Shown here piece after piece: positions 9,979-19,151 of a stretch of 44,623 bases of DNA. The translations under genes and the position numbers were made by a program. Under the pieces are notes generated by a model, which was given only the letters and a program-made list of their open reading frames with translations, searched no databases and was not told the origin of the DNA. Position 1 is the stretch's first letter; each line of letters starts with the position of its first letter. This stretch comes from a virus, in IMG/VR virus record IMGVR_UViG_3300042868_005407, positions 1 to 44,623 of that record, one strand, 5' to 3'.

Positions 9979-11469
9979 TTAAATAGTTGTTACACTTGTG
10001 TATGGACAAGAAGTCTCTACATTATTTATAGAGATTTTAATTTTTATTTTGTATAGTGTTCTAGAACTCAAATCTTGAAATTCTCCTGTAATAGCTTTAG
10101 AAAAGGTAGATAAAATAGTTTGGCTTAATATTTTTACAGTAGCTGTACTATCCCATACTTCAACAGTATAAGATTGTGTTCCTGGTCCAGACATAAATGT
10201 ATAACTTACACCATTTTCTTTAGGTATAAAGCTTATAGAAGGACACGATCCTTGATTAACTACAGTGTATGTTAAATATGAAGCACATGTAGATCCGGAA
10301 GTTTTATGAGTAAAACTAGGATTAGCTGATAAAATTAAATTATCAGAAAGTACAAGTCTTGAATTTCCTAGATCAATTATATATCCATCAGGATGATTAA
10401 TAATAGTAAAGATATCTATAAGGTAATCGGCAGATCCTCCGTGGGCATCTGCTAAAGTAAATTTGGTAGCTACTCCTTTTGTATTTATAAAATTACTAGC
10501 TGGTAATGTACCATTAACATAAACAATAAGTTGACTATTTCTAATAGCTGAAAATAAAGTTAATGAGATTGACTCACAATCATTAGGAATGTAGTTATTA
10601 ATAACATTATTATAAGCAATTCTCATATCACTTAACATGATTAAAACATTACCTAGAACATCTGCTAAATTAATAGGATTAGCTGTAAAGCCTCTAAGAC
10701 CTGACATATTAGTTCCTGGAATAGATAAGCTTTTAAGATCATTAATACCGGAATCAATTTTTTGAAGGTTTGCATAGACACTGTTAGAATCACCAACTGC
10801 AGCTTTTAATTCACTGAATTGTTGTTCTGTTGCAGCAAGTACTAATTGCATAGAAGTTGCCTCTTTAGGAAGCACTCCTACAGGCGTTACTGTAGGCATC
10901 TCAAATGTTGGAGAATCTTGTTTTTCTAAAGCTTCTAGTCTTTTACTATGATTAGATAATGTACTCTGTAAAATAGAAGCTGAATTAACTAACCCTGATA
11001 CTTTATTACCAATAGCTTGAGCATAGTCACCAACAGTAAGCATTGTAACATCATCTCCAATAGAACTTTTGAATTGAAACTCTTTAGCTATTGGAACATA
11101 CATATCAGAAGAACCAGTCATGCCAGCAGCCATAGTAGAAATGGTAACAGGAGGAGTAGGGCACGGATTACAAGAATCTCCGCAATTAGGATTACATGTT
11201 TGTAAAGCACATACCTTATTAATAAGTATATTAATAAAGTCTTTAAAAGTCTGTGGTTGACACACCCCTGTTGAAAAACAACTTAAATCATAATTAGTTA
11301 AATCAAAGGTATCCATTAAAGCACAAAGCTCTACAGCCAACTTATATACTACTTCTGTAACAGAGTCTCCTTTACAAAGACCTATACATTCAATATCTGG
11401 CCCCTGCCATGTTACGCAGTTAGATGATATATTACTACATCCGGTCTTATCTATGTTTAAAGGTTTCAT
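9979..11469 (-). CDS. Trimeric-type tail fibre protein with coiled coil
   Basis: A 496-aa protein starting MKPLNIDKTGCSNISSNCVT. The N-terminal module (CVTWQGPDIECIGLCKGDSV, then EVVYKLAVELCALMD) matches the pattern in the 8753 gene and probably attaches to the virion. A Pro/Cys linker (CNPNCGDSCNPCPTPP) follows. Residues about 160-185 (NSASILQSTLSNHSKRLEAL) form a short heptad coiled coil expected in trimeric fibres. The C-terminal 200 residues are beta-rich with a Cys-containing tip domain. It stands between the 1511-aa adhesin and the FN3 fibre and is probably co-transcribed with both. Confidence 0.68.
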   Translation of the reverse strand: MKPLNIDKTGCSNISSNCVTWQGPDIECIGLCKGDSVTEVVYKLAVELCALMDTFDLTNYDLSCFSTGVCQPQTFKDFINILINKVCALQTCNPNCGDSCNPCPTPPVTISTMAAGMTGSSDMYVPIAKEFQFKSSIGDDVTMLTVGDYAQAIGNKVSGLVNSASILQSTLSNHSKRLEALEKQDSPTFEMPTVTPVGVLPKEATSMQLVLAATEQQFSELKAAVGDSNSVYANLQKIDSGINDLKSLSIPGTNMSGLRGFTANPINLADVLGNVLIMLSDMRIAYNNVINNYIPNDCESISLTLFSAIRNSQLIVYVNGTLPASNFINTKGVATKFTLADAHGGSADYLIDIFTIINHPDGYIIDLGNSRLVLSDNLILSANPSFTHKTSGSTCASYLTYTVVNQGSCPSISFIPKENGVSYTFMSGPGTQSYTVEVWDSTATVKILSQTILSTFSKAITGEFQDLSSRTLYKIKIKISINNVETSCPYTSVTTI

Positions 11470-11548
11470 ATCTTCTTTATTATTAAATATACATATTTTT
11501 TATTAGTTTAGCAAATTTCATTAGCATTCTCTTTATTATTTTAATCAT

Positions 11549-14500
11549 CTATGGTTCTACACATTGACCTGGCCCACATCCAAATGATGTAGGTGAATAA
11601 GACACGTTTGGATCACTTAAAATACCATTTTGAGAACAAATATAATATGTACCTCCAAAATAACCAGTAGTTTGAGTTGATCCAGCACAATCTGTTATTG
11701 TAATAAAATGCCGATTACCATCAGACGGTACTGATACTCCATAACATATACAAAGATCAACAGGAGCTTGACATTCTCTTAAAGAACAATCAGCAGCTGT
11801 AGCACTTATAGTAATAAACTGTGAACAAGTTGCATCAGCAATAGGGATACTGTTAGCACAAATATAAGTAGTACCAACTTGTATAGAAAAGCCTATAACA
11901 CGCAGACCATTACAATCTGTATAATCAACAATGCAAGTTTCTGTAGCTTCTATTACATAACATACACATACTGCAGGTATAGGACCACAGTAATCACTAC
12001 AAGGTCCTGTATTTGTAACTATTAAACCATTAGCAACTACAGGAGGTGCAACAGAACAATTATATATAGTTACTAGAGGAGCAATTGTTCCTGCTTGTTC
12101 TACAGGATCTGGACCAGCTGGGCAAATAGCAGCAATACTGAATCCTAAAGTTGCAACTGTTGGATTATAGATTGACCAACATGAACATACTTGAAAAGGT
12201 GGAGGTGTACATAAAGGAGATACACCGCATAAACCACTGTCAGTAACAACAATACTTAATGGATTATTTATTGATACAGGCGCTGTAGAAGAACATATAG
12301 GATACGTACCTATTGCATCTATTACTTGTGTTTGAACTACACAGCAACAATCAATATAACTAATACTAACCGGTTCATCTAGTACTTCTACAGAAAAGCA
12401 ACGACATATAACAGGTTCACTAAGCACCTCAATTTCCACATCAATTAATACAGGCGCAGGACAAGGTAGATTAAAAATTACAGATACTATATTAGGAACT
12501 CCACAAAAAGGAAGCACTGTTACAAAAGCCTCAATAAAACAAGGAGCAGGACAACAGCATAAAGTTGATTTACAAAGATTAGGATCTTTAAGCATATCAA
12601 GATCTAACATTTGTTTCTTAATATCCCACTTATTCACATCCTCATCACAACATACGGTTATACCATATCTTGCAACAAGCATTTCATTATAAATTTGCTC
12701 TCCAAAAGTACAGTTAATTCTTTCTATATAATCTAAAGTATAACAACTATTAGGACTTTTCCAACCTGGTTTAATCTTTCTAAGATGTAGATCATAAGGT
12801 GGTGGAGTTGGTGGTAATGGTGGTAAACAAGCAGGACAATCTGCATAATCAATTATAGTTCCACCAAAATATGTAGAAGCATTGCATGTGCTAGCAATAG
12901 CTACATTCCAGCAAATATCCCCACAACCTGTAATTTTTATTACTCTTGGTGGATCAACATAAGCTGCTAAATCATTACATACAATAACCGGAGAAATACC
13001 ACCTACACAAGATGTAAGTATATAACAAGTTCTTGTACAATCAAGACAACAATCATAAGGTTTTATACTAATAAATGCTCCTTCAAAATTAGGAGCAACA
13101 ATAGTAGGAATAATTTCTTTTACTGTTACACAATAACAACCTGCTGGCCAAGGTTGTTGAGCACCTTTGCATATACAAGAAACTACATCAAGTATAATTA
13201 CAGGAACAGCGCCATCACAAGTTCCACCAGCTACAACTCCTGTCACAATAAAACAAGATCCTGGAAAACCTTGTAATGAAACTGTCTGCCATAAGTAACC
13301 GGTTAGAACAGTGTTTGTTACTATATCTGCAACTAATCTGTTACAATCTTTTAAAATAAAACAACTAGTTGAATAAATAATTTGAGGAATACATGTTTTA
13401 TATACACTTTGTGTGTAAGCTGACAAATCAGTATTAGTATAGAATGGAGCTACACCTGGTTCACAACTTGTTACTAAAAAAGTACGTGGACATTCTACAA
13501 ATGGAATAGTTTCAATTAAGCTACAACTAAATGCTCTACCACATGTATTAAGTGCATATCCAGTTGGACATGAAAATCCTGAAGTTTCACCTGTCTGAAA
13601 AGTTCCTTCTTTTCTTTTATCAAAAGTGCTAAAGATAGTAGCTAATTGTACTTGAGCTACAGTAGTATAAGTCTGTAAAGTAGCAGAATTAACATTATAG
13701 ATTTCTGCTGCAAAAGCAGAGGCACCTCCCGTATTAAAACCTTCTAATGTAATTACATGAGTTCCTGCTGTAAGATTGATTTCAAAAACATGCCAGTAAT
13801 TAAAATCAAAAACACCCGAAGCAGCAAGTACTATTAATACGCCATCTATTCTTATTCTAACAGCATCATCTCCACCAATACCAATGCAATAAACACCATT
13901 TGTTGGAATATTAATACACTCTGCAAAACCTATCCATTCATTAATAGGATTAGGTGCTACAGTAGTCCATATACCTACAGTATTTAATCTAGATCCTGCA
14001 GGTCCATTCCATACACCTATAATATTATTTACAGAAGGTACAACAACTAAAGCAGCATCTTTAAACAAAGATCCGATTGCTGTAATCGGATATGGAAGAG
14101 CTGAGATATTACTATAAAAATTTGTTCCTAAGTTTCCATAAAGATTACTAATGCTTCCTGGAGCAGTAGAATATATTATAGGATTTGCAATAGCGGGTAC
14201 TGTTGTAATCTTTTGACAATTATCTCCAATCTTAGTATAGCCTGGAGGACATGCGCAAGAATTACATTCATCACAAGTAGTAAAACTTGCATTAGCATTA
14301 TCGATAGTGATAGCTCCATCACAACTCTGTGAAATTTCTACATTATAACAATGACATTCTCCTAATGAATCACATATTTTAGCTATTTGTCCTACATACA
14401 GACTAAGATCATTGTTTACAACAATCGGAGTTGAGACTGCCGGAGCACATTCTGTCAATAGATAACAAGATGGTTGACAATCAAAACAATCTTGGTATGA

Positions 14501-16084
14501 AGTATAACTTACTACAGTTGTCCAATCTACGCTTCCTGCACAAGCTGCTCCGGGTATCAATTGTAATTGATAACATCCTGGTAAGCATCCTCCACTAGGA
14601 ACTGTAAAACATAAAGATCCTAAAGCACCAGTTAATGTATTAGGGTTAGGTATAAGAGGATTAGCATTTGGTGCAGTATACTTAATTATTTTATCAATAA
14701 CTAAAGTCTTACAATTAAGCAACCCATAACAGCTATTCAAACACTGTTCACAACCAGTTTGGCCCTGTGTATTAGGTTGATAAATATTAAATACAGAAAC
14801 AGTTACCGCTGAACCACAATCTATACCCAGTCTTACATACCAACAACCATTAGTAACAATACCACCAATACTGATCTGTCCAATAGATTGACCACTAATA
14901 AGAGTACTTAAGTCAACAGCATTTGCTGTAGGATTAAGAGCTGTAGTAAATACTACATTAGTCTGACAATCTACAATTTCATAGCAGGTCTCATTACAAG
15001 GTTCGCAAACATTACAATCTTGAGTAACTGTAACTACTGTTGGTGCTGTACATAATCCAGAATTTATGGATACCTGCCAACAATCACCAGAACAACCAAT
15101 ATCATTTGGTGGATTAATATGTACATCCTGTCCTACATAAGCTGCAAGATTTGAATTACTATTTATGGTAGCTCTTGTACGACAATTAGTTAATGTATAA
15201 CAAACACATGTACAACTAGCAATAGTTAAAGGATCTATTGCTCTAGGATTAGTACAAACTTCTCCTCCAGCTAATAAAGTAACTATAAAACATTGTCCCG
15301 GAAAAACACTAGTTGTTATAGGAGGTCCTCCAGCATACGGGCGAAGATCACTTTGACTATACACTACAGTAAGACCATCACAACTTGTAAGTTTAAAACA
15401 AGGAGGTGGTCCCGCGCAGGCAACACAACCATTCAGAAAATAGTTTGAAAAAGCTGTTATAGTTGTGCCTGTATCTGCATCACAAGGTTCAATATTAACA
15501 GCAGTAACTGTCCAACAATTGTTTCCTCCAGAAGGAATAATACTAGGTGTTGGAAAAATAACATCATTAAGAGTAACAATTAATGTACTGTTAACTGTAA
15601 TAATTTCTAGAGGATTTCCACAATTTGTAAGCTGATAACAATATATATTACAAACACAATTCTGAATGCATGTAACAACTATAGGTGAGTTATCAGCACA
15701 TTCGCTAAAATTAGCAATACCTACTATATTAAAACAACGCCCAGGATATTCCGCTACAGAAATACTAGTTCCTATATAAGGATTAAGATTATTACTTACA
15801 TAAATAGGAGGTATCGCATTATTACACTCCATTAATTTATAACAACTATTAGGTGAATTACAACCTAAAGAAGCTATTAAAAAACTAGTATTTACAAGCG
15901 GGTTATCTGGCTGACAAGCAGTGCATGGATCTTCTATAAGCTCAACTGTATAAGCAACAGTGTTACCACCATGATTACTAAAAGAAACGGCAGGACCTCC
16001 TACATAAGGAGCCCAAGCTGGATCAGTAGACCAAAGTATTGTTATATTACCGGCTGTACACGAGGAGAATTTATAGCATGCCAT
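11549..16084 (-). CDS. Giant Cys-rich repeat adhesin with central lectin-like domain
   Basis: A 1511-aa protein with about 120 cysteines by hand count. The N-terminal about 600 residues are degenerate repeats of 65-75 residues. Each has a C-[YF]-x-L-x-x-C start, an N-x-L-x-x-Y-[VI]-G middle (for example NNDLSLYVGQ), a G-x-C-W/F-x-V strand and a closing C-x-x-C. Residues about 625-835 form a different unit with NEWIGFAECINIPTNGVYCI, GGDDAVRIRIDG and HVFEINLTAGTHVITLEGF, resembling PA14-type or other carbohydrate-binding beta-sandwiches. More repeats follow. A conserved-looking insert (GWKSPNSCYTLDYIERINC) lies near residue 1110, and the C-terminus carries a second repeat type (CICYGV, with YTDCNG-like cores). 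It is probably a virion receptor-binding or host-surface adhesin; no exact family is recognised. Confidence 0.66.
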   Translation of the reverse strand: MACYKFSSCTAGNITILWSTDPAWAPYVGGPAVSFSNHGGNTVAYTVELIEDPCTACQPDNPLVNTSFLIASLGCNSPNSCYKLMECNNAIPPIYVSNNLNPYIGTSISVAEYPGRCFNIVGIANFSECADNSPIVVTCIQNCVCNIYCYQLTNCGNPLEIITVNSTLIVTLNDVIFPTPSIIPSGGNNCWTVTAVNIEPCDADTGTTITAFSNYFLNGCVACAGPPPCFKLTSCDGLTVVYSQSDLRPYAGGPPITTSVFPGQCFIVTLLAGGEVCTNPRAIDPLTIASCTCVCYTLTNCRTRATINSNSNLAAYVGQDVHINPPNDIGCSGDCWQVSINSGLCTAPTVVTVTQDCNVCEPCNETCYEIVDCQTNVVFTTALNPTANAVDLSTLISGQSIGQISIGGIVTNGCWYVRLGIDCGSAVTVSVFNIYQPNTQGQTGCEQCLNSCYGLLNCKTLVIDKIIKYTAPNANPLIPNPNTLTGALGSLCFTVPSGGCLPGCYQLQLIPGAACAGSVDWTTVVSYTSYQDCFDCQPSCYLLTECAPAVSTPIVVNNDLSLYVGQIAKICDSLGECHCYNVEISQSCDGAITIDNANASFTTCDECNSCACPPGYTKIGDNCQKITTVPAIANPIIYSTAPGSISNLYGNLGTNFYSNISALPYPITAIGSLFKDAALVVVPSVNNIIGVWNGPAGSRLNTVGIWTTVAPNPINEWIGFAECINIPTNGVYCIGIGGDDAVRIRIDGVLIVLAASGVFDFNYWHVFEINLTAGTHVITLEGFNTGGASAFAAEIYNVNSATLQTYTTVAQVQLATIFSTFDKRKEGTFQTGETSGFSCPTGYALNTCGRAFSCSLIETIPFVECPRTFLVTSCEPGVAPFYTNTDLSAYTQSVYKTCIPQIIYSTSCFILKDCNRLVADIVTNTVLTGYLWQTVSLQGFPGSCFIVTGVVAGGTCDGAVPVIILDVVSCICKGAQQPWPAGCYCVTVKEIIPTIVAPNFEGAFISIKPYDCCLDCTRTCYILTSCVGGISPVIVCNDLAAYVDPPRVIKITGCGDICWNVAIASTCNASTYFGGTIIDYADCPACLPPLPPTPPPYDLHLRKIKPGWKSPNSCYTLDYIERINCTFGEQIYNEMLVARYGITVCCDEDVNKWDIKKQMLDLDMLKDPNLCKSTLCCCPAPCFIEAFVTVLPFCGVPNIVSVIFNLPCPAPVLIDVEIEVLSEPVICRCFSVEVLDEPVSISYIDCCCVVQTQVIDAIGTYPICSSTAPVSINNPLSIVVTDSGLCGVSPLCTPPPFQVCSCWSIYNPTVATLGFSIAAICPAGPDPVEQAGTIAPLVTIYNCSVAPPVVANGLIVTNTGPCSDYCGPIPAVCVCYVIEATETCIVDYTDCNGLRVIGFSIQVGTTYICANSIPIADATCSQFITISATAADCSLRECQAPVDLCICYGVSVPSDGNRHFITITDCAGSTQTTGYFGGTYYICSQNGILSDPNVSYSPTSFGCGPGQCVEP

Positions 16085-16097
16085 TTCTTTTAATTAT

Positions 16098-16286
16098 TTA
16101 AGGTGCTTTATAAAATACATTTACATTAGTAGGGGCTGTGCTATTAGTTGGTTTTTGGACAACGGTGCCCTTTATTTTTTTTTCATATTCTGCCATACAA
16201 GTTCCACATACAGATTTGCCATCACTAGCAACTCTTCTTTGACAGCTACATCCCATGGATACTCCACAATTTAAACATGCACTCAT
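16098..16286 (-). CDS. Small zinc-ribbon-like protein
   Basis: A 62-aa protein beginning MSACLNCGVSMGCSCQRRVA with a second pair SVCGTC. The CxxC-x5-CxC-x10-CxxC spacing suggests a small zinc-binding knuckle. A Lys/Thr/Pro-rich tail follows. The start is preceded by an AAAACCAACA leader, a motif seen before several other genes here. It lies between the 187-aa protein and the giant adhesin, so it may be a minor virion component or assembly factor. Function is not recognised. Confidence 0.62.
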   Translation of the reverse strand: MSACLNCGVSMGCSCQRRVASDGKSVCGTCMAEYEKKIKGTVVQKPTNSTAPTNVNVFYKAP

Positions 16287-16306
16287 TTTATGTTGGTTTT
16301 ATTGGT

Positions 16307-16870
16307 TTAACAAGTTTTGCAGACTGCTCCGCATGATAATTTATCTAGCTGACTTACTGCATATTTATATAGTTCCATTCCTCCTTTTGGGTTATGGCAA
16401 TCTTCTACATATGCTTTAGCAGCTTGTAATTGTTGTTGTATTAATCTTATCTTTTGTAACTTAAGCATTATAGTTTCTGAAGGCAAACATGCTCCCATAT
16501 CTAATTCACAATAGATCTGTCTAACCTTGTTTAAAGCACAAGTCATTCTTAAATGATTGTATTCTACATACACAAGATCTTTTGGTTCAACACTATATTT
16601 TACAATATATATTCCATCAGGAATGTCATAAAAAGTTGTACCACAATCTGCACTTTGAATACCTAAATCACATGCTGTTAGATTAGCATTAAATCCTGGA
16701 TTAATTTCAGGAGGTGCAATATTTACAGGATGTATAAATCCCGGAAGCGTTATCTGCAATAAAGGACAAGTAACTTCTACATCAGGTGCATATACACTAG
16801 TATCTACTATTCTAAAAATACATTTATTGAGAGTGTCTGGAATTTCCAAACTTAATACGTGTCTAGCCAT
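16307..16870 (-). CDS. Uncharacterised protein at the head of the Cys-rich fibre operon
   Basis: A 187-aa protein. The first 120 residues are beta-rich (MARHVLSLEIPDTLNKCIFR, IPDGIYIVKYSVEP), like a small beta-sandwich. The C-terminal 60 residues are helical (ETIMLKLQKIRLIQQQLQAA) and end in paired cysteines (CGAVCKTC). A beta domain followed by a coil suggests a fibre base or chaperone-like adaptor for the large adhesin downstream. A promoter-like element lies only a few nt before its ATG, so the transcript may have almost no leader. The function is inferred only from position. Confidence 0.6.
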   Translation of the reverse strand: MARHVLSLEIPDTLNKCIFRIVDTSVYAPDVEVTCPLLQITLPGFIHPVNIAPPEINPGFNANLTACDLGIQSADCGTTFYDIPDGIYIVKYSVEPKDLVYVEYNHLRMTCALNKVRQIYCELDMGACLPSETIMLKLQKIRLIQQQLQAAKAYVEDCHNPKGGMELYKYAVSQLDKLSCGAVCKTC

Positions 16871-16877
16871 AATCTTA

Positions 16878-16909
16878 CAAATATAAAAGAAAAAAAGGGA
16901 GGAAGCAAA
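16878..16909 (-). promoter_or_regulatory. Bacteroidota-type promoter for the Cys-rich fibre operon
   Basis: On the minus strand TTTG (16906-16909) is followed after exactly 20 nt by TATATTTG (16878-16885). This matches the Bacteroidota primary sigma factor consensus (TTTG at -33, TAnnTTTG at -7). The -7 box ends 7 nt before the ATG at 16870. The -33 element lies inside the loop and stem of the terminator for the preceding gene, so the two signals overlap. Confidence 0.55.
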
Positions 16910-16923
16910 GCAACCTCCCTTTA
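16889..16923 (-). terminator. Intrinsic terminator after the 543-aa structural gene
   Basis: On the minus strand AAGGGAGG and CCTCCCTT form an 8-bp perfect stem around an 11-nt loop, followed by TTTTTCTTTT. This is a textbook Rho-independent terminator located 23-58 nt after the stop of the 16946 gene. It overlaps the promoter of the next operon. Confidence 0.88.
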
Positions 16924-16945
16924 ATCTTTATAGGTTAATAAATTC

Positions 16946-18577
16946 TTAGTTATTTACTGGTACACAAGGTGTGCAAGTATTTGCTTCAAATTCAACACAA
17001 TCAGCACATGATGTTAACCAGTTTGTTAAGAATTGATTTAAAGCTGCATTAGGAGCAGTAGTAATAATCTCTAACATGTAACGGTCTGCATCAAACACAC
17101 CAGTTGGGTTATTCCAACGTGGAACACTATGTAACAAGAAATATCTTGTGTATAATGCATTACGGTTAATAGCACTTGTCATGTCATAACCTTGAGTAAT
17201 CTCACGGATACGTAGATCATTGTTAGCAAAGAAGTTTTGTAAGTATGATTCAGCTAAGATTAAGTCTTTTACAACTTGGTCACCAAAGCCCATACCTTGT
17301 AAACCTAAACAGTCATTGTATACACAGATGCCTTCAAATACACAAGGATCTCCAGTATAATCAACCATTGAAGCAAGGATCTTAACTGGTTCTCTCTCAA
17401 AGTAATCAGTGATTTGGAAAGTACAATCTCCAAATACAGTACCAACAAAGGCACCAAATAAACGAAGACCTGCACATTGACCAGCAGTATGACCCGGAGA
17501 TACATAAGCAGTCCACCACTGAGCTGGTAATACAGCAGCATTTGTAATAGGATCAACAGTTGTTCCTGGAGCATACCAAGCAACACCTAATTCATCAAAT
17601 ACAACAGGTAATACAAACGGTTTTAAGTAGTTATTAATAAGTACTTTTTCAGCCCAAGAGATCATTACTAAAGTCGAATCTACTACAGTAGGTGTAGGAC
17701 CAGCACAACATCCAGTATAAGCATCAAGAGTTTGGTAAGCATTGTGATTTAAAGCACGTAATGCAGGAGAACCTTTAACATCAATACGTAAGTAATAAGT
17801 CTCACCACATAAGAACTCAAAGCAACAAGTTGCAGCAGTAGTTCCACCTTGGAAATTAACAGCAGTAGTTGTAGCTACAGTTGATACAGCTAAAGTTGTG
17901 TCATTAGCACCACCAACAGCAGTTAAAACATCACCAGCACTGTAACCAATACCAGCTTCTACTAAAACAGCACTAGTAGCAGTACCTAAAGCATTAACTG
18001 TTACAGCTAAAGTAGCACCTGTTCCACCAGCAGGAGCAACAGTTGTAGCAACAATATAAGTAGTAGCAACTAAAGGCCATGAAGCAGCAGTACCAGCAAC
18101 AAAAGCACCAGTAGTAAGAACACCAGAACCAGTTTGAGTAGTATTACCTACAGAAACTACAGCTTGTTTAGGTACACATGAATCTACACGGTATGCTTTT
18201 TGAACATACTTAGGATTGATCATTTTAGACTTGTTAGTCTCTTGATATCCACCATGGAAAGGACCAATTTTGTCTTTCTGTAATACAGAAGAACTAGCTA
18301 ATATAATTGGACAGCATTCATAATTACTAAGACCTGTGTCAATTGACAAGTAAGTCTTAGGATCAAAAAATCCAAAATAACCTGTGTGAGGATTGTTAGG
18401 ATAGACAGGTAAGTTTGCTAATGCAACAGTTGGTGTTCCAACTGTAGTTATCATACCACCTGTTGAATAAGGATTGTAAGGTACTATTGCTGAAGCAGCT
18501 GCACCTGTGCTCGCAAGATTGCGGGTTGCGCCTGTTCCAAGAAACATCTTGGTAAAGGCATGATTAAAATAAGCCAT
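16946..18577 (-). CDS. Large structural protein, probably abundant
   Basis: A 543-aa protein beginning MAYFNHAFTKMFLGTGATRN. Residues about 135-255 form an Ala/Thr/Gly/Val-rich insert with a GYSAGDVLTAVGGANDT motif, typical of beta-rich decoration domains in phage structural proteins. The flanks look like a conserved fold (YFGFFDPKTYLSIDTGL; ALNHNAYQTLDAY; EREPVKILASMVDYTGDPC; LRIREITQGYDMTSAINR). The gene is preceded by an AT-rich leader of about 70 nt and followed by a strong terminator, suggesting high, separate expression. A tail, collar or head-surface structural role is likely; no precise homologue is named. Confidence 0.6.
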   Translation of the reverse strand: MAYFNHAFTKMFLGTGATRNLASTGAAASAIVPYNPYSTGGMITTVGTPTVALANLPVYPNNPHTGYFGFFDPKTYLSIDTGLSNYECCPIILASSSVLQKDKIGPFHGGYQETNKSKMINPKYVQKAYRVDSCVPKQAVVSVGNTTQTGSGVLTTGAFVAGTAASWPLVATTYIVATTVAPAGGTGATLAVTVNALGTATSAVLVEAGIGYSAGDVLTAVGGANDTTLAVSTVATTTAVNFQGGTTAATCCFEFLCGETYYLRIDVKGSPALRALNHNAYQTLDAYTGCCAGPTPTVVDSTLVMISWAEKVLINNYLKPFVLPVVFDELGVAWYAPGTTVDPITNAAVLPAQWWTAYVSPGHTAGQCAGLRLFGAFVGTVFGDCTFQITDYFEREPVKILASMVDYTGDPCVFEGICVYNDCLGLQGMGFGDQVVKDLILAESYLQNFFANNDLRIREITQGYDMTSAINRNALYTRYFLLHSVPRWNNPTGVFDADRYMLEIITTAPNAALNQFLTNWLTSCADCVEFEANTCTPCVPVNN

Positions 18578-18648
18578 GTTTTGTTTTTGTTTTTTAGTTT
18601 ATAAATAAATAAGTAGTAAATGTATTAATTAGTTTTATTATATGCAAA

Positions 18649-19149
18649 TTATTTTAAAAAAAGTAATTTATATTTAGTTGAATTAATAGAGTCTTTAACT
18701 AGATCTAAGTTGTTAACAATTTCTGAGTAAGGCAGCATTCCTTGTAGTTTTGTGATAATAGCTGACAAATCTCTTAAATAAGCTACAGCATCTGAAACTG
18801 TATCTAGTATTCTAGGAGTAGTTTCTGTATAAGACAAAAGTTTTTCAGCTGCTCCTTGATATCCTTCAGCTAAAGTGTCAGCATGACCTGGTAAAGCATC
18901 ATAAAGTTCATTTAAAGCTTTATGTGCAGCATAAGATCCATCACCTTTTACTTTTAAATGCAGTTTATGAAAACTTGTTGCAGCATTCATAATTTCTGAT
19001 ACACAGGCACTTACCATAGTATCTAAAGAACTTCCACCTGCTCCAGTATTTGGTGCAGGATTGGCTTTTACCGGTTCAGGTTTTGGTCTACTGATTCCTT
19101 GTATTTTTTCAGGAGTTCTTTTTAAAAATCTAGATTGTGTTTCTTCCAT
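18649..19149 (-). CDS. Dps / ferritin-like protein
   Basis: A 166-aa protein with a Pro/Lys/Arg-rich N-terminal tail (1-38) and a helical body. The string LHLKVKGDGSYAAHKALNEL followed by DALPGHADTLAEGYQGA matches the Dps ferroxidase region. H64 and H76 are 12 apart, D91 lies 15 after H76 and E95 lies 4 after D91, the same spacing as H51, H63, D78 and E82 of E. coli Dps. The residue equivalent to D67 is N80. The C-terminus (YSEIVNNLDLVKDSINSTKY) is a long helix. The fold is a four-helix bundle by inference; whether it oxidises iron is open. It lies in the virion block, so it could be packaged or protect phage DNA. Confidence 0.72.
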   Translation of the reverse strand: MEETQSRFLKRTPEKIQGISRPKPEPVKANPAPNTGAGGSSLDTMVSACVSEIMNAATSFHKLHLKVKGDGSYAAHKALNELYDALPGHADTLAEGYQGAAEKLLSYTETTPRILDTVSDAVAYLRDLSAIITKLQGMLPYSEIVNNLDLVKDSINSTKYKLLFLK

Positions 19150-19151
19150 GA

